A stretch of DNA of 64,000 bases from Accumulibacter sp. (lineage in GTDB: Bacteria; Pseudomonadota; Gammaproteobacteria; Burkholderiales; Rhodocyclaceae), in assembly GCF_023806625.1 (NCBI RefSeq), contig NZ_JAMTDX010000081.1:1-64000 (forward strand), in the 5' to 3' direction. This document shows positions 27,563 to 39,568 of the stretch, one piece after another. Made by a program: the position numbers and the translations under genes. Below the pieces are notes generated by a model. It was given only the letters and a program-made list of their open reading frames with translations. It searched no databases and had not been told where the DNA came from. The number at the start of each line of letters is the position of its first letter. Position 1 is the first letter of the stretch.

Positions 27563-29064
27563 TGACCCGGACGACGGTCCTGGATCAGGCTGCCGGAGTC
27601 GCGCTGCAGCGACTGGCGGCGCTCGGTGTGACGCCTGCCGGCGTCACCGACGACAGCCGCAAGGTTGCCGCCGGCGACCTTTTCCTCGCCTGCCCGGGAA
27701 ACCTCGTCGACGGCCGCCAGCACATCGACGAAGCGATCGCCCGGGGCGCGGTGGCAGTCTTCTGGGAGCAGGTCGATGGAACGGCAGGCGAAGGTCTCGC
27801 CGGGGATGACTGGCCGGTCGCCAGTCTCCCGATCAGCGGTCTGCGCGCCCTGCGCGGCCCGCTCGCGCACGCCGTTTACGGGTATCCAAGCGAACGGCTG
27901 TCGGTCGTTGCGGTCACCGGCACCAATGGCAAGACCAGCGCCACGCAATGGATCGCCGCCACCCACCCACGGCGGTGCGCGGTGATCGGCACGCTCGGTG
28001 CGGGCTTTCCGTCGACGATGGCCGAAACCGGTTTCACGACTCCGGAAGCCACAGCGCTGATGCGCCTGCTTGCCAACCTCGCCGGGCAGCAGGCGCAGGC
28101 CTGCGCGATCGAGGCCAGCTCGATCGGCATCGCCGAGGGCAGACTCGACGGGACGCGGGTCGACGTCGCGGTGTTCACCAATCTCTCCCGCGATCATCTG
28201 GACTACCACGGCGACATGGCGGCTTATGCTGCGGCGAAGGCGAGACTGTTTGCCTGGCCGCGGCTGCGCCTCGCGGTCATCAACCTCGACGATCCCTTCG
28301 GGCGCCAGCTTGCCGCGCAGAGCACGGCGAGCAAGATCATCGGCTACACACAACGCGACGAGCCCGACAACCGGCAAGGCACTGTCCGTGCCGAGGCCGT
28401 CGAGGAAGCGATCGACGGCCTGCGCTTTTGCCTCTGTACGCCAAACGGGCGCGCGTCGGTCGAGACGGGACTGCTTGGTCGCTACAACGTCTCCAACCTG
28501 CTCGCGGTCGCTGCCGTACTCCTCGACGCCGGGCTGAAGCCGCAGGACATCGCCGAGCGTTTCGCGCTGCTCGCCTCGCCAGCCGGCCGGCTCGAAAAGA
28601 TCGGCGGCGACAACGAGCCGCTGGTGGTGATCGACTATGCGCACAGTCCGGACGCCCTGGAGAACGCGCTGAACGCCCTGCGTCCGGTCGCCGGCGCGCG
28701 GGGTGCTGGGCTCTGCGTCGTCTTTGGCTGTGGTGGCGACCGTGACCGCGGCAAACGGGCGCTGATGGGCGAAATCGCCAGCCGCTGCGCCGACCGCGTC
28801 GTACTGACCAGTGACAACCCGCGCAGCGAGGACCCGACAGCCATCATCGTCGAGATCGCCGCAGGCGCCCCATGCGCAGAAGTGGTCGTCGACCGGCGGG
28901 AAGCGATCAGGCGAACGCTGCTCACCGCACATCCGGCCGATGTCGTCCTGATCGCCGGGAAAGGGCACGAGGCGTACCAGGAGATCTCGGGGGTACGCCA
29001 CGCCTTTTCCGACGCCGCCGAAGTACGCGCGGCTCTGGTGACCCGGCACGAGGTAGTGGAATGA
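27562..29064 (+). CDS. murE: UDP-MurNAc-tripeptide synthetase
   Basis: Adds meso-diaminopimelate to UDP-MurNAc-L-Ala-D-Glu using ATP; cytosolic Mur ligase of 500 residues. ATP-binding loop GTNGKTSATQW; the motif DNPR at residues 418-421 is the signature for meso-diaminopimelate rather than lysine, so the wall is of the Gram-negative type. HSPDALENALNALR and GCGGDRDRGKR are additional Mur landmarks. TGATG overlap with ftsI and ATGA overlap with murF. Confidence 0.96.
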   Translation: MTRTTVLDQAAGVALQRLAALGVTPAGVTDDSRKVAAGDLFLACPGNLVDGRQHIDEAIARGAVAVFWEQVDGTAGEGLAGDDWPVASLPISGLRALRGPLAHAVYGYPSERLSVVAVTGTNGKTSATQWIAATHPRRCAVIGTLGAGFPSTMAETGFTTPEATALMRLLANLAGQQAQACAIEASSIGIAEGRLDGTRVDVAVFTNLSRDHLDYHGDMAAYAAAKARLFAWPRLRLAVINLDDPFGRQLAAQSTASKIIGYTQRDEPDNRQGTVRAEAVEEAIDGLRFCLCTPNGRASVETGLLGRYNVSNLLAVAAVLLDAGLKPQDIAERFALLASPAGRLEKIGGDNEPLVVIDYAHSPDALENALNALRPVAGARGAGLCVVFGCGGDRDRGKRALMGEIASRCADRVVLTSDNPRSEDPTAIIVEIAAGAPCAEVVVDRREAIRRTLLTAHPADVVLIAGKGHEAYQEISGVRHAFSDAAEVRAALVTRHEVVE

Positions 29065-30446
29065 CCATCACCATGGATCTGTTCAGCGCGGCACGAGCTA
29101 CTGCCGGCCAGCTGCTCGGCGAGAACGTGAGCTTCTGCGGCGTGTCCACCGACAGCCGGAGCATCGCTGCAGGCGAGCTGTTCGTCGCGCTCACCGGCGA
29201 ACGCTTCGACGGGCACGACTATGTCGGCGCTGCCCGCGAGCGCGGGGCCGCTGCGGCCGTCGTCGAAGCGACGCTTCGCCGAACAGTCGTGCAGCCCGAC
29301 CTGTCGTTGCTCGTCGTCGCCGACACGAAGCTATCGCTCGGAGCGCTGGCCGCCGACTGGCGCAGCCGTTTCGACCTGCCGCTGATCGCCATCACCGGCA
29401 GCAACGGCAAGACGACGACCAAGGAGATGATCGCCAGCATCCTGCGTATCGCGTTCGGCGAGAACGTGCTGGCCACGCGCGGCAACTACAACAACGACAT
29501 CGGCCTGCCGCTGACACTGCTGCGGCTGGCCGACGGCGATGCTGCCGCAGTCGTCGAAATGGGCATGAATCGTCCTGGAGAGATCGCCTACCTCTCCGGA
29601 ATCGCGCGCCCCAGCGTCGCGGTGATCACCAATGCACAACGCGCGCACCTCGCCGGAATGGGCACGCTCGAGGCGATCGCCGTCGAGAAGGGGACCATCT
29701 ACACCGGACTCGACGAGAACGGGACGGCCGTCTTCTGCGCCGACGATCCGTGGGCGGAGATCTGGCGCGAGCAGTGTGCTGGCCTCAGGGTGATGACCTT
29801 CGCCTTCGACCGGCCGGCCGACGTCCATGGCAGGGCGCACACGCATGGCCTCGAGAGTCGGCTCGAAATCACCACGCCAGCCGGGCAGACCGAGGTTCTT
29901 CTCGCCCTGCCCGGCGCGCACAACGCGCGCAACGCACTGGCCGCGGCTGCGGCCTGCCTGGCTGCCGGTGCCTCGCTGGAAGCGGTGAGCGCCGGGCTCG
30001 GCCGCTTCCGGGGCATCAAGGGCCGCTTGCAGCGGCGCGCCGCCCTGCACGGGGCAGTGCTGCTCGACGACACCTACAATGCCAACCCCGATTCCGTGCG
30101 GGCCGGGATCGATGTCCTGGCTGCGACGATCGGCCGGAAGATCCTCGTTCTCGGCGACATGGGCGAGATCGGCGAGATGAGCGGCCAGTTCCATGACGAG
30201 ATTGGTGGCTACGCGAAGAGCCAGGGAATCGACCGCCTATTCACGCTCGGCGAGGCGAGTGCCATCGCCGCCCACAATTTCGGTACGGGTGGCGAGCACT
30301 TCACCGACGTCGAGCAGCTGACTTCCGTCGTCGCGGCTCAGCTGGCAGCAGGCACGACGGTGCTCGTCAAGGGATCGCGTTTCATGCGTATGGAGCGCGT
30401 CGCCGATGCACTGAGCCTGCCGGAAGCAGCCGGGGAGGGCGTGTAA
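29061..30446 (+). CDS. murF: UDP-MurNAc-pentapeptide synthetase
   Basis: Adds D-Ala-D-Ala to UDP-MurNAc-tripeptide with ATP. 461 residues from the ATG at 29061, which overlaps the murE stop by 4 nt. The N-terminal substrate domain has [19 protein letters not shown]; the ATP loop is [28 protein letters not shown] is the C-terminal Mur ligase signature. The open frame extends 189 nt upstream into murE but that part is in another phase from murE and not homologous. The stop overlaps mraY (TAATG). Confidence 0.96.
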   Translation: MTITMDLFSAARATAGQLLGENVSFCGVSTDSRSIAAGELFVALTGERFDGHDYVGAARERGAAAAVVEATLRRTVVQPDLSLLVVADTKLSLGALAADWRSRFDLPLIAITGSNGKTTTKEMIASILRIAFGENVLATRGNYNNDIGLPLTLLRLADGDAAAVVEMGMNRPGEIAYLSGIARPSVAVITNAQRAHLAGMGTLEAIAVEKGTIYTGLDENGTAVFCADDPWAEIWREQCAGLRVMTFAFDRPADVHGRAHTHGLESRLEITTPAGQTEVLLALPGAHNARNALAAAAACLAAGASLEAVSAGLGRFRGIKGRLQRRAALHGAVLLDDTYNANPDSVRAGIDVLAATIGRKILVLGDMGEIGEMSGQFHDEIGGYAKSQGIDRLFTLGEASAIAAHNFGTGGEHFTDVEQLTSVVAAQLAAGTTVLVKGSRFMRMERVADALSLPEAAGEGV

Positions 30447-31534
30447 TGCTGCTGTTGCTCGCCCAATGGCTGGCCCAGGACGTTCGTGCGTTCAACGTGT
30501 TCGGTTACATCACCCTGCGCACCGTCCTTGCCGCGATGACCGCGCTGGTCATTTCGTTCATCGCCGGACCAAGGTTGATCCGTTGGCTGGCCGCGAAGAA
30601 GATCGGTCAGGCGGTGCGCAACGACGGCCCCGAAACGCATCTGCTGAAGTCCGGAACGCCAACGATGGGCGGCGCGCTGATCCTCATCGCGATCACCATC
30701 ACGACGCTGCTCTGGGGCGACCTCAGCAATCGCTACGTCTGGGTCGTCCTCGTCGTGACCATCGGCTTCGGCGGGATCGGCTGGTACGATGACTGGCAAA
30801 AGGTGGTCCATCGCAACCCGCGCGGCCTCCCGGCGCGCTGGAAGTACTTCTGGCAGTCGCTGCTCGGCCTCGCCGTGGCCATTTATCTGGGCCTGACGGC
30901 CAACGTGCCCGCCCAGCTCGAGCTGATCGTCCCCTTCTTCAAGAGCATTGCCTATCCGCTCGGGGTGATCGGATTCATCGTTCTGAGCTATCTCGTCGTC
31001 GTCGGCACGAGCAACGCGGTCAACCTCACCGACGGCCTCGACGGACTGGCGATCATGCCCACCGTCATGATCGCTGCGGCGCTGGCCATCTTTGCCTATG
31101 TCGCCGGCCACGCCGTCTACGCGCGATACCTGCTGATCCCGTACATCCCCGGCGCCGGAGAACTGGCGATACTGCTCGGAGCGATGGCCGGCGCGGGGCT
31201 CGGCTTCCTCTGGTTCAACGCGTATCCCGCCGAAGTGTTCATGGGCGACGTGGGGGCGCTAGCCCTTGGCGCGGCGCTCGGCACCGTGGCGATCATCGTT
31301 CGTCAGGAGATCGTCCTGGCGATCATGGGCGGCATCTTCGTCGCCGAAACGCTCTCGGTCGCCGCGCAGGTGCTCTACTACAAGCTGACGCACGGTCGAC
31401 GGATCTTCCGCATGGCGCCTCTGCACCATCACTTCGAGCTCGGCGGCTGGAAGGAAACCCAGGTCGTCGTACGCTTCTGGATCATCACGATCATGCTCGT
31501 GCTGGTCGGTCTATCCACGCTCAAGCTGCGCTGA
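30446..31534 (+). CDS. mraY: Phospho-MurNAc-pentapeptide transferase
   Basis: Makes lipid I by moving phospho-MurNAc-pentapeptide to undecaprenyl phosphate at the inner membrane. 362 residues with about 10 membrane helices. Catalytic and Mg-binding segments are [33 protein letters not shown] and the histidine loop [10 protein letters not shown], all intact. Starts within the murF stop (TAATG). Confidence 0.97.
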   Translation: MLLLLAQWLAQDVRAFNVFGYITLRTVLAAMTALVISFIAGPRLIRWLAAKKIGQAVRNDGPETHLLKSGTPTMGGALILIAITITTLLWGDLSNRYVWVVLVVTIGFGGIGWYDDWQKVVHRNPRGLPARWKYFWQSLLGLAVAIYLGLTANVPAQLELIVPFFKSIAYPLGVIGFIVLSYLVVVGTSNAVNLTDGLDGLAIMPTVMIAAALAIFAYVAGHAVYARYLLIPYIPGAGELAILLGAMAGAGLGFLWFNAYPAEVFMGDVGALALGAALGTVAIIVRQEIVLAIMGGIFVAETLSVAAQVLYYKLTHGRRIFRMAPLHHHFELGGWKETQVVVRFWIITIMLVLVGLSTLKLR

Positions 31535-31535
31535 C

Positions 31536-32897
31536 GTGGATCTTCAGGGCAAACTCGCGCTCGTCCTCGGCCTCGGCCAGAGCGGACTGGCCATGGCCAG
31601 ATGGCTGTCCCGCCAGGGAGCCCGTGTGCGCGTCGCCGACAGCCGCGAGCAGGCACCCCGGCTCGCCGCGCTGCGCGAGACGGTACCCTCGGCGGCGATC
31701 GCCACGGGTGGCCTCACCCTTTCGGCTTTCGCCGGGGTCGATCTGATCGCCGTGTCGCCCGGGGTGTCGATCCATCACCCGCTGGTCCAGGACGCTCTAA
31801 CTCACGGGATTCCGGTGGTTTCCGAGATCGAGCTTTTCGCCCGGGCGCTGCGCGAGCTCGCGCCGCAGACACCGGTACTGGCAATCACTGGCAGCAACGG
31901 CAAGACGACGACGACCGCGCTGACCGGCTCGCTCTGCTGCGCGGCCGGGAAAAACGCTGCGCTGGCCGGCAACATCAGCCCGGCGGCACTCGACGCGCTG
32001 ATGGCCGCGATCGACCGCCGCGAAATGCCCGAAGTCTGGGTCCTCGAACTGTCGAGTTTCCAGCTCGAGGCGACATACACGCTGAACGCCACCGCGGCAA
32101 CCCTGCTCAACATCAGCGAGGACCACCTCGACCGGCACGCCGGTCTCGACGCCTACACCGTGGTCAAGGCGCGCATCTTCGCCGGCGACGGGGTGATGGT
32201 GCTCAACCGTGACGACCCACGCAGTCTGGGCTGCGCTCGGCCCGACCGAACAGTGGTCACTTTCGGGCTCAATCCGCCGCCCGGCCCCGCCGACTACGGG
32301 GTCGCCGACGGCTGGATCGCGCGCGGCAGCAAGCGGCTTCTGAGACTTGCCGACCTGCGCCTGGTCGGCCTGCACAACGCGGCCAACGCGCTGGCCGCGC
32401 TCGCTCTCTGCGAGACGATCGGCATCGAGCCGGAGTCGGTGGCGACCGCGCTGGCAGAATTTTCCGGACTTGCCCATCGTGTCGAGCAAGTCGCCGAAGT
32501 ACGCGGCGTCAGCTACTTCGACGATTCGAAGGGCACGAACGTCGGCGCAACGCTGGCGGCGATCCAGGGGCTCGGGCGACCGCTGATGATCATCCTCGGG
32601 GGCGATGGCAAGGGCCAGGATTTTGCGCCGCTGCGCGCAGCGATCGCCGACCACGCGCGCGGGGTGGCGCTGATCGGGCGTGATGCCGGCCTGATCGCCG
32701 CGGCGATCGCGGACTCGCGCGTGCCGATGCGTTTCTGCGCGGACATGCGCGAAGCGGTGCACTGGTGCGCCGCCGAGGCGCGGCCGGGCGACGTCGTGCT
32801 GCTCTCGCCGGCCTGCGCAAGCATGGACATGTACCGCGATTACGCTCACCGGGCACAGGTCTTCGCCGAAGCGGTCAGAGAACTGGAGGCCGCCTGA
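31536..32897 (+). CDS. murD: UDP-MurNAc-L-Ala:D-Glu ligase
   Basis: Adds D-glutamate to UDP-MurNAc-L-alanine. 453 residues, starting at a GTG one base after the mraY stop. N-terminal Rossmann part [19 protein letters not shown] loop [21 protein letters not shown], and [11 protein letters not shown] with the Mg/substrate lysine region; [12 protein letters not shown] near the end is MurD-specific. Stop overlaps ftsW (TGATG). Confidence 0.96.
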   Translation: MDLQGKLALVLGLGQSGLAMARWLSRQGARVRVADSREQAPRLAALRETVPSAAIATGGLTLSAFAGVDLIAVSPGVSIHHPLVQDALTHGIPVVSEIELFARALRELAPQTPVLAITGSNGKTTTTALTGSLCCAAGKNAALAGNISPAALDALMAAIDRREMPEVWVLELSSFQLEATYTLNATAATLLNISEDHLDRHAGLDAYTVVKARIFAGDGVMVLNRDDPRSLGCARPDRTVVTFGLNPPPGPADYGVADGWIARGSKRLLRLADLRLVGLHNAANALAALALCETIGIEPESVATALAEFSGLAHRVEQVAEVRGVSYFDDSKGTNVGATLAAIQGLGRPLMIILGGDGKGQDFAPLRAAIADHARGVALIGRDAGLIAAAIADSRVPMRFCADMREAVHWCAAEARPGDVVLLSPACASMDMYRDYAHRAQVFAEAVRELEAA

Positions 32898-34057
32898 TGT
32901 TGCGCACGCTCGATACGCCCCGCCGCCTGCCGTCGGAAATCGATCTGGTCCTGCTCTGGAGCACGCTGATGCTCCTGTTCATCGGCCTCGTGATGGTCTA
33001 CTCGGCGTCGATGGCGACCGCCGAAGCGGGTCGAATGACCGCCAATCAGCCAGCGTACTTTCTCGTCCGGCACGCGGCCTTTCTGGCGCTGTCGCTCGTC
33101 GCATCCGCCTTCGCCTTTCAGGTTCCCCTCGCCGTCTGGCAGCGCTGGTCGCCGTGGCTTTTCGTCGGCGGTCTGGTGCTCCTCGCGCTGGTGCTCGTCC
33201 CGGGAATCGGCCGCGAGGTCAATGGCGCGCGTCGCTGGCTCCCTCTCGGGGTTCTCAATCTGCAGCCTTCGGAACTGATGAAGCTTTTCGCGGTGCTCTA
33301 CGCGGCCGACTATACGACGCGCAAGATGCCCCACATGCACGACCTCAAGAAGGCCTTTCTACCGCTCGCGGGCGCGATGGTCCTCGTCGGCATCCTGCTG
33401 CTCAAGGAGCCCGACTTCGGGGCTTTCGTGGTGATCATTTCAGTCGCCATGGGGATCCTCTTCCTCGGCGGCATGAGGGCGCGCCTCTTCGTCGTCCTGA
33501 TCGTCGTCCTCGCGGTGGCCTTTGCCGCCCTGATCATCATTTCGCCCTATCGCCGCGACCGCATCTTCGGCTTCATGGATCCGTGGGCAGACGCCTTTGG
33601 ACGAGGTTACCAGCTCTCCCATGCGCTGATCGCCTTCGGCCGTGGCGAACTGTTCGGCGTGGGACTCGGCGCCAGCGTCGAGAAACTATTCTACCTGCCC
33701 GAGGCGCACACCGACTTCCTGCTTGCGGTGATCGCCGAGGAACTCGGCTTTGCCGGCGTGCTGGTGGTGATCATCCTCTTCGGTCTGCTGATCCAGCGAA
33801 CCTTTGCCATCGGCCGCCAGGCGGTGGCACTCGACCGCCTCTATTCGGCGCTGGTCGCTCAGGGGATAGCGCTCTGGCTGTCTGTCCAGAGCTTCATCAA
33901 CATGGGCGTCAACATGGGCCTGCTGCCGACCAAGGGCCTGACCCTGCCGCTGATGAGCTTCGGCGGCTCAGGCATCCTGGCCAATTGTCTGGCGCTCGCA
34001 GTGCTCCTCAGAATCGACTGGGAGAATCGTCAGTTGATGCGCGGAGCCAAGCTGTGA
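32897..34057 (+). CDS. ftsW: Septal peptidoglycan polymerase FtsW
   Basis: SEDS-family glycosyltransferase that polymerises lipid II at the septum together with FtsI. 386 residues from the ATG at 32897, about 10 membrane helices. Family regions: [12 protein letters not shown] in the first helix loop, [12 protein letters not shown] with the catalytic Asp, [18 protein letters not shown], and the end [14 protein letters not shown]. The 44-codon upstream frame extension lies inside murD. A 70-bp gap to murG follows, the largest inside the mur block. Confidence 0.96.
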   Translation: MLRTLDTPRRLPSEIDLVLLWSTLMLLFIGLVMVYSASMATAEAGRMTANQPAYFLVRHAAFLALSLVASAFAFQVPLAVWQRWSPWLFVGGLVLLALVLVPGIGREVNGARRWLPLGVLNLQPSELMKLFAVLYAADYTTRKMPHMHDLKKAFLPLAGAMVLVGILLLKEPDFGAFVVIISVAMGILFLGGMRARLFVVLIVVLAVAFAALIIISPYRRDRIFGFMDPWADAFGRGYQLSHALIAFGRGELFGVGLGASVEKLFYLPEAHTDFLLAVIAEELGFAGVLVVIILFGLLIQRTFAIGRQAVALDRLYSALVAQGIALWLSVQSFINMGVNMGLLPTKGLTLPLMSFGGSGILANCLALAVLLRIDWENRQLMRGAKL

Positions 34058-34127
34058 GCGCACGGATCAGCCTATGGAGCAGGCCGACGCACTCGGCCAG
34101 CACGCGCCGTCGGGAGGGTGCTGGCCG

Positions 34128-35186
34128 ATGATCAGGACCCTGCTGGTGATGGCCGGCGGCACCGGCGGCCACGTCTTCCCCGGACTGGCCGTTGCCGACC
34201 TGCTGCGCAGCCGCAACTGGCACGTCGTCTGGATGGGCGCACGCAGCGGCCTCGAAGCTCGGATCGTTCCACCGCATGGCTATGAAATGGCCTGGGTCCG
34301 CTTCGCCGCGCTGCGCGGCAAGGGCCTGTTGCGCAAGCTGCTGCTCCCCCTGCATCTCCTCTCGGCGTGCGCACAGGCATTATGCGCGATTCGCCGCGTT
34401 CGCCCCGACGTGGCGCTCGGCATGGGCGGCTACGTCAGCTTCCCGGGGGCGTTGATGGCCGTGCTTTGCGGCTGCCCGCTGATCATCCACGAGCAGAATT
34501 CGATCGCCGGTCTCGCCAACCGCGTCCTCGCCCGCTTCGCCCGGCGGGTGGCCAGCGGCTTTCCGGACGTCCTTCCCGATGCGCTCTGGGTGGGCAATCC
34601 GTTGCGCCCCGAAATGAGTAGCCTGCCGGCGCCGGCCGACCGCCTAGCTGGACGCAGCGGCCCGCTGAACCTTCTGGTCCTGGGAGGCAGCCAGGGGGCC
34701 GCCGCGCTCAACGAAGTCGTCCCGCGCGGGCTGGCGCTGATCGATGGCGCCGAACGCCCGCGGGTCCTTCATCAGGCCGGCACTCGGCATCTCGAGCGGC
34801 TGCGTGACGAGTACCAGGCTGCCGGAGTCGAAGCAGACTGTGTTGCGTTCATCGAAGACATGGCTGCTGCCTACGCCTGGGCCGATCTGGTGATCTGTCG
34901 CGCGGGCGCGCTGACCATCGCCGAACTGGCGGCTGTCGGCGTAGCCAGCGTCCTGGTTCCGTTCCCGTACGCCGTGGACGACCATCAGACGCGGAATGCG
35001 CGCTTCCTGTCCGAGGCAGGCGCCGCGATCCTGCTGCCCCAGGACCGCCTGACCCCGCAGGCCATCTGCGAGATCCAGCGTCTCGCGCGCGCCGAGCTCC
35101 TGCAGATGGCCCTCAGGGCGCGCGAGCTGGCCAGGCCCAAGGCGACCGGCGAACTCGCCCGGATTTGCGAGGAAGTCGCTCGATGA
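34128..35186 (+). CDS. murG: Lipid II synthase MurG
   Basis: Adds GlcNAc from UDP-GlcNAc to lipid I on the inner face of the inner membrane. 352 residues from the ATG at 34128, with GGGAGGG about 8 nt upstream; the earlier in-frame ATG at 34074 lacks such a site. Gly-rich loops [19 protein letters not shown] and [29 protein letters not shown], and [15 protein letters not shown] for UDP-sugar binding are intact. ATGA overlap with murC. Confidence 0.96.
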   Translation: MIRTLLVMAGGTGGHVFPGLAVADLLRSRNWHVVWMGARSGLEARIVPPHGYEMAWVRFAALRGKGLLRKLLLPLHLLSACAQALCAIRRVRPDVALGMGGYVSFPGALMAVLCGCPLIIHEQNSIAGLANRVLARFARRVASGFPDVLPDALWVGNPLRPEMSSLPAPADRLAGRSGPLNLLVLGGSQGAAALNEVVPRGLALIDGAERPRVLHQAGTRHLERLRDEYQAAGVEADCVAFIEDMAAAYAWADLVICRAGALTIAELAAVGVASVLVPFPYAVDDHQTRNARFLSEAGAAILLPQDRLTPQAICEIQRLARAELLQMALRARELARPKATGELARICEEVAR

Positions 35187-36583
35187 AGCACAAGGTCAAG
35201 GCGATCCATTTCGTGGGCATCGGTGGCGCCGGGATGAGCGGCATCGCCGAGGTTCTGGTCAACCTCGGCTATTCGGTAAGCGGCTCGGATCTCTCCGAGA
35301 ACTCGGCGACGCGGCGGCTGTCGGCACTCGGTGTGCGCACCTTCATCGGACACGCCGCCGAGAACATCGCCGAGGCTGACGCCATGGTCGTCTCCTCGGC
35401 GGTCAGCTCGGACAACCCCGAGCTCATCGCCGCGCGCAGCCGCAGGATCCCGGTCGTTCCGCGAGCGCAGATGCTCGCCGAGTTGATGCGCCTCAAGCAG
35501 GGAATCGCGGTCGCCGGCACCCACGGCAAGACCACGACGACCAGCCTCGTCGCGTCGATCCTTGGCGAAGGCGGAATGGACCCGACCTTCGTCATCGGCG
35601 GCCGGCTCAACGCCGCCGGAGCCAACGCCCGCCTTGGGTCGGGCGACTTCCTGGTCGCCGAGGCCGACGAATCGGACGCTTCGTTCCTTTTCCTCTCGCC
35701 GGTGCTCTCGGTGGTCACGAACATCGACGCCGACCACATGGATACCTACGGTCACGACTTCAGCCGGCTCAAGCAGGCCTTCGTCGACTTCCTGCAGCGC
35801 CTGCCGTTCTACGGAGTCGCCGTGCTCTGCGCCGATGACTCCAACGTCCGTGAGATCATGCCGCTGGTCAGCAAGCAGATCGTCACTTACGGCTTCGATG
35901 CTTCGGCGAGCCTCTATGCCGACAAGGTTGAAGCGCAGGGCGGCCGGATGCGCTTCGACTGCGTACGGGTGAACGGCAGCGTCAGCCGCCTGCCGGTGAC
36001 CCTGAACCTTCCCGGACGACACAACGTGCTCAATGCCCTGGCGGCGATCGCCGTGGCCAGCGAGCTCGGCGTAGCCGATTCGGCGATCGTCAGGGCTCTC
36101 GGCGAATTCAGGGGCGTCGGACGACGATTCCAGAGTTATGGCGAGGTGAGGCTCCCGAATGGCGGGCGAATCAGCCTGATCGACGATTACGGTCACCATC
36201 CCGCCGAGATGCGCGCCACGCTGGCCGCAGCCCGAGGAGCGTTTCCGGGACGCCGCTTGCTCCTGGCTTTCCAGCCACACCGCTACAGCCGCACGCGCGA
36301 TTGCTTCGACGACTTCGTCAAGGTCCTGAGCACCGTCGATGCCCTCGTCCTCGGCGAGGTTTACCCGGCCGGCGAGCCGCCGATCGTGGCCGCCGACGGT
36401 CGATCGCTCGCGCGAGCCTTGCGCGTTGCCGGAAAGGTCGAGCCGATCTTCGTCGAAGCGGTCGACGATCTGCCGCAGGCGATACGCGATGCGGCCCGCG
36501 ACGGCGACGTGGTGGTGACCATGGGCGCCGGCTCAATCGGCAGGATTCCTGCCAGACTGGTCGAGGAGGGGAAGGCGGCATGA
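35183..36583 (+). CDS. murC: UDP-MurNAc:L-alanine ligase
   Basis: First amino-acid-adding Mur ligase. 466 residues from the ATG at 35183. N-terminal [21 protein letters not shown] loop [42 protein letters not shown] and [10 protein letters not shown] are all diagnostic. Overlaps murG and ddlB by ATGA. There is no murB between murC and ddlB, unlike many other bacteria, so MurB must be encoded elsewhere (as in E. coli). Confidence 0.97.
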   Translation: MKHKVKAIHFVGIGGAGMSGIAEVLVNLGYSVSGSDLSENSATRRLSALGVRTFIGHAAENIAEADAMVVSSAVSSDNPELIAARSRRIPVVPRAQMLAELMRLKQGIAVAGTHGKTTTTSLVASILGEGGMDPTFVIGGRLNAAGANARLGSGDFLVAEADESDASFLFLSPVLSVVTNIDADHMDTYGHDFSRLKQAFVDFLQRLPFYGVAVLCADDSNVREIMPLVSKQIVTYGFDASASLYADKVEAQGGRMRFDCVRVNGSVSRLPVTLNLPGRHNVLNALAAIAVASELGVADSAIVRALGEFRGVGRRFQSYGEVRLPNGGRISLIDDYGHHPAEMRATLAAARGAFPGRRLLLAFQPHRYSRTRDCFDDFVKVLSTVDALVLGEVYPAGEPPIVAADGRSLARALRVAGKVEPIFVEAVDDLPQAIRDAARDGDVVVTMGAGSIGRIPARLVEEGKAA

Positions 36584-37515
36584 ACGTCGTGTCCCGGGGC
36601 GAATTCGGCAAGGTGGCGGTGCTCTTTGGCGGCCGTTCGGCCGAGCGTGAGGTGTCCCTGAGCAGCGGCTCGCGCGTGCTCGAGGCCCTGCTCCGCCAGG
36701 GAGTCGACGCGCACGCCTTCGATCCGGCTGAGCGCAGTCTCGACGCACTCGGTCGGTTCGACCGGGCATTCATCGCCCTGCACGGACGCCACGGCGAAGA
36801 CGGAACGATCCAGGGCGTACTCGAACTGATGGGCATTCCGTACACCGGCAGCGGGGTGATGGCGTCGGCTCTGGGCATGGACAAGTGGCGGACCAAACTG
36901 CTCTGGCGGGCCGCCGGAGTAGCCGTGCCCGACTACGTGATGCTCGCCGCAGAGAGCGACTTCGCACGGGTCGAAGCGGAGCTTGGACTGCCGTTGTTCG
37001 TCAAGCCTGCCTGTGAAGGTTCATCGATCGGCATCACCAAGGTCAGTCGGCCCGGCGAACTCGCCTCGGCCTATGCTGCGGCCGCCCGATACGATTCGCT
37101 GGTCATTGCCGAGCGCGCGATACTCGGCGGCGAGTATACGGTGGCCATACTCGGCGAGCAGGCCCTGCCGATGATCAAGATCGAACCGGCCAGCGACTTC
37201 TATGATTACCAGGCCAAGTACCTGCGCGACGACACGGCCTACCTCTGTCCCTGCGGGCTTCCCGAGAGCCGCGAGCAGCAACTCCGACGGCAGGCCCTTG
37301 AGGCCTTCCGCATCCTTGGCGGAAGGGGTTGGGGACGCGTAGACCTGCTGCTCGACGTGCCCACTGATGAGGGCCCGGCGGCGGCGTACTTCCTCGAGGT
37401 GAATACCTCGCCGGGGATGACCGACCACTCGCTGGTCCCGATGGCCGCACGAGCCGCTGGCCTGACTTACGATGAACTGGTGCTGCAGGTCCTGGCACTT
37501 GCCACCCTCGGATGA
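36580..37515 (+). CDS. ddlB: D-alanine--D-alanine ligase
   Basis: ATP-grasp enzyme making D-Ala-D-Ala for MurF. 311 residues from the ATG overlapping the murC stop. [17 protein letters not shown] is the N-terminal substrate loop, [11 protein letters not shown] follows, [12 protein letters not shown] is the ATP-grasp lysine region, and [17 protein letters not shown] the Mg/ATP site. The tyrosine seen in D-Ala-D-Ala-specific ligases appears conserved ([10 protein letters not shown] region aligns loosely), so a D-Ala-D-Lac enzyme is unlikely. Confidence 0.95.
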   Translation: MNVVSRGEFGKVAVLFGGRSAEREVSLSSGSRVLEALLRQGVDAHAFDPAERSLDALGRFDRAFIALHGRHGEDGTIQGVLELMGIPYTGSGVMASALGMDKWRTKLLWRAAGVAVPDYVMLAAESDFARVEAELGLPLFVKPACEGSSIGITKVSRPGELASAYAAAARYDSLVIAERAILGGEYTVAILGEQALPMIKIEPASDFYDYQAKYLRDDTAYLCPCGLPESREQQLRRQALEAFRILGGRGWGRVDLLLDVPTDEGPAAAYFLEVNTSPGMTDHSLVPMAARAAGLTYDELVLQVLALATLG

Positions 37516-37518
37516 CGC

Positions 37519-38271
37519 ATGTGGCACAGACCGCACCTGCTGACAGCCCTCGCAGACCTGCTCTACCTGGCAGGATTCGCGGCGTTGCTCGCTGCCGCAG
37601 TGGTCTGGGGAGCACCGCGCTGGCGGCTCTTCCCACTCACCGAGGTCGAGGTCACGCACGAGTTGCAGGAGACGAGGAGGAGCGAGATCGAGGAAGTGCT
37701 GGCACCCGTCCTGCGCGGCAGTTTCTTCACCGTGGACATCGAGGCTCTACGCCGGTCGCTCGAGAGCCTGCCGTGGGTACGTCGTGCCGAGTTGTGGCGC
37801 AGGTGGCCCTCGCGAGTCGAGGTGCGGATCGAGGAGCATCGTGCGGCGGCACGCTGGGGCGAAGGCGACGGTCAGTTGGTGAATACCTATGGTGAGGTGT
37901 TTCCCGCGCTTCTTTCGCGCGAACAGCAGCTGCCACGGCTCAGCGGTCCGGCCGGCTCGTCCGGGGAAGTGTTGCGACGCTACGCCGAGTTCGCCGAGAT
38001 GCTCGGACCAACCGGTCGCTTGCCGGCCCAGGTGCTGCTCTCTCCGCGCCTGGCGTGGCTTCTCCGGCTGGACGATGGCATGCTTGTCGAACTCGGCCGC
38101 GAACAGAGCAAAGCGCCGATACGGACGCGCCTGCAGCGTTTCGTCGACTACTATCCAACCGTCTCCAACGCTCGCTTCGGGCGTCCGGCGGCAGTGGACA
38201 TGCGGTATCCGAACGGTTTCGCATTGCGCCTTCCGGCCAGTGCAGCTCACGATGTCAAGGGAAAGAAATGA
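37519..38271 (+). CDS. ftsQ: Cell division protein FtsQ
   Basis: Bitopic divisome protein that links FtsBL to later proteins. 250 residues: cytoplasmic N-terminus of about 15, a membrane segment (about 14-32), a POTRA-like region (LTEVEVTHELQ to about 105) with LPWVRRAELWRRWPSRVEV, and the beta domain with VNTYGEVFPA and a conserved VDMRYPNGFALR near the end. Starts 3 nt after ddlB; ATGA overlap with ftsA. Confidence 0.94.
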   Translation: MWHRPHLLTALADLLYLAGFAALLAAAVVWGAPRWRLFPLTEVEVTHELQETRRSEIEEVLAPVLRGSFFTVDIEALRRSLESLPWVRRAELWRRWPSRVEVRIEEHRAAARWGEGDGQLVNTYGEVFPALLSREQQLPRLSGPAGSSGEVLRRYAEFAEMLGPTGRLPAQVLLSPRLAWLLRLDDGMLVELGREQSKAPIRTRLQRFVDYYPTVSNARFGRPAAVDMRYPNGFALRLPASAAHDVKGKK

Positions 38272-39497
38272 GCAGGGATAGCAAGGATCTGATCGTCGGA
38301 CTCGATATCGGCACATCCAAGATCGTCGCTCTGGTCGCCGAACTGACCTCCGAAGGACGAGTGAACGTGATCGGCATGGGTTCCCAGGAGTCCAAGGGTC
38401 TCAAGAAGGGCGTCGTGGTCAATATCGAGGAAACGGTCGCGACGATCTCGCGCGTGCTCCAGGAGGTTGAACTGATGGCCGACTGCAAGGTGCGCGACGT
38501 GTATACGGGGATCGCCGGCAGCCACATCCGCAGCTTCAACTCGAACGGGATGGTGGCCATCAAGGACAAGGAAGTGACCCCGATGGACGTCGAGCGGGTC
38601 ATCGAAACCGCACGCGCGATGCCGATTCCCGCCGACCAGGAGATCCTGCACATCCTCACCCAGGAGTTCATCATCGACGATCAGGATGGAATTCGCGAGC
38701 CGATCGGGATGAGCGGATTCCGCCTCGAGGTCAAGGTGCACATCGTCACCGGCGCCGTGTCCGCGGCGCAAAACATCGTCAAGTGTGTGCGGCGCTGTGG
38801 CCTCGAAGTGAATGACCTCGTTCTGCAGCCGCTCGCCTCGAGCTGTGCCGTCCTCTCGGAAGACGAGAAGGACCTCGGGATCTGCCTGATCGACATCGGT
38901 GGCGGAACGACCGACCTGGCCGTATGGACGCAGGGAGCGATCCGCCACACTTCAGTGATCCCGATCGCCGGGGACCAGATCACCAACGACATCGCCATGG
39001 CCCTGCGCACACCGACCCGTGAAGCCGAGGACATCAAGCGCAAGTACGGCTGCGCGCTGGCGCATCTCGCCGACCCCGAGGACGTGCTCGACGTCGCCGG
39101 GCTCGACGACCGCCCTTCGCGCAAGCTCTCGCGGCGCGCGTTGGCCGATGTCATCCAGCCGCGCGTCGAGGAGCTCTACGAGCTGGTCCAGGCCGAGCTT
39201 CGCCGGTCCGGCTTCGAGGACGTCCTCTCGTCGGGAATCGTCCTGACCGGCGGCGCCTCGGTGATGCCGGGGATGATCGAACTCGGTGAGGAAATCTTCC
39301 ACATGCCGGTTCGCCTGGGGGTACCCAAGTACCAGGGGGCACTCGCCGACGTCGTACAGAGCCCCCGTTTCGCGACCGCCTGCGGCTTGCTTCTCGAGGC
39401 TCAGGCGCAGCGCAAGCGCGGTCTGAAGGTACGCGAGACCAGGGACGTCAAGCAGGTCTTCGGGCGCATGCGCTCGTGGTTTGAAAAGAACTTCTGA
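38268..39497 (+). CDS. ftsA: Cell division protein FtsA
   Basis: Actin-like ATPase that tethers FtsZ to the membrane through a C-terminal amphipathic helix. 409 residues from the ATG at 38268. Phosphate-1 region VGLDIGTSKIVALVAEL, SHIRSFNSNG of the 1C domain, IDIGGGTTDLAVW phosphate-2, and GIVLTGGASVMPG adenosine motif are intact; the tail FGRMRSWFEKNF is the membrane-targeting sequence. Overlaps ftsQ by ATGA; a 71-bp gap to ftsZ follows. Confidence 0.97.
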   Translation: MSRDSKDLIVGLDIGTSKIVALVAELTSEGRVNVIGMGSQESKGLKKGVVVNIEETVATISRVLQEVELMADCKVRDVYTGIAGSHIRSFNSNGMVAIKDKEVTPMDVERVIETARAMPIPADQEILHILTQEFIIDDQDGIREPIGMSGFRLEVKVHIVTGAVSAAQNIVKCVRRCGLEVNDLVLQPLASSCAVLSEDEKDLGICLIDIGGGTTDLAVWTQGAIRHTSVIPIAGDQITNDIAMALRTPTREAEDIKRKYGCALAHLADPEDVLDVAGLDDRPSRKLSRRALADVIQPRVEELYELVQAELRRSGFEDVLSSGIVLTGGASVMPGMIELGEEIFHMPVRLGVPKYQGALADVVQSPRFATACGLLLEAQAQRKRGLKVRETRDVKQVFGRMRSWFEKNF

Positions 39498-39568
39498 TCC
39501 GGCCCACGACACGGGCTGGCAACTCTTCCGTTTGACCATTGAACTTTTTTCTTGCAGAGGAGGCGACA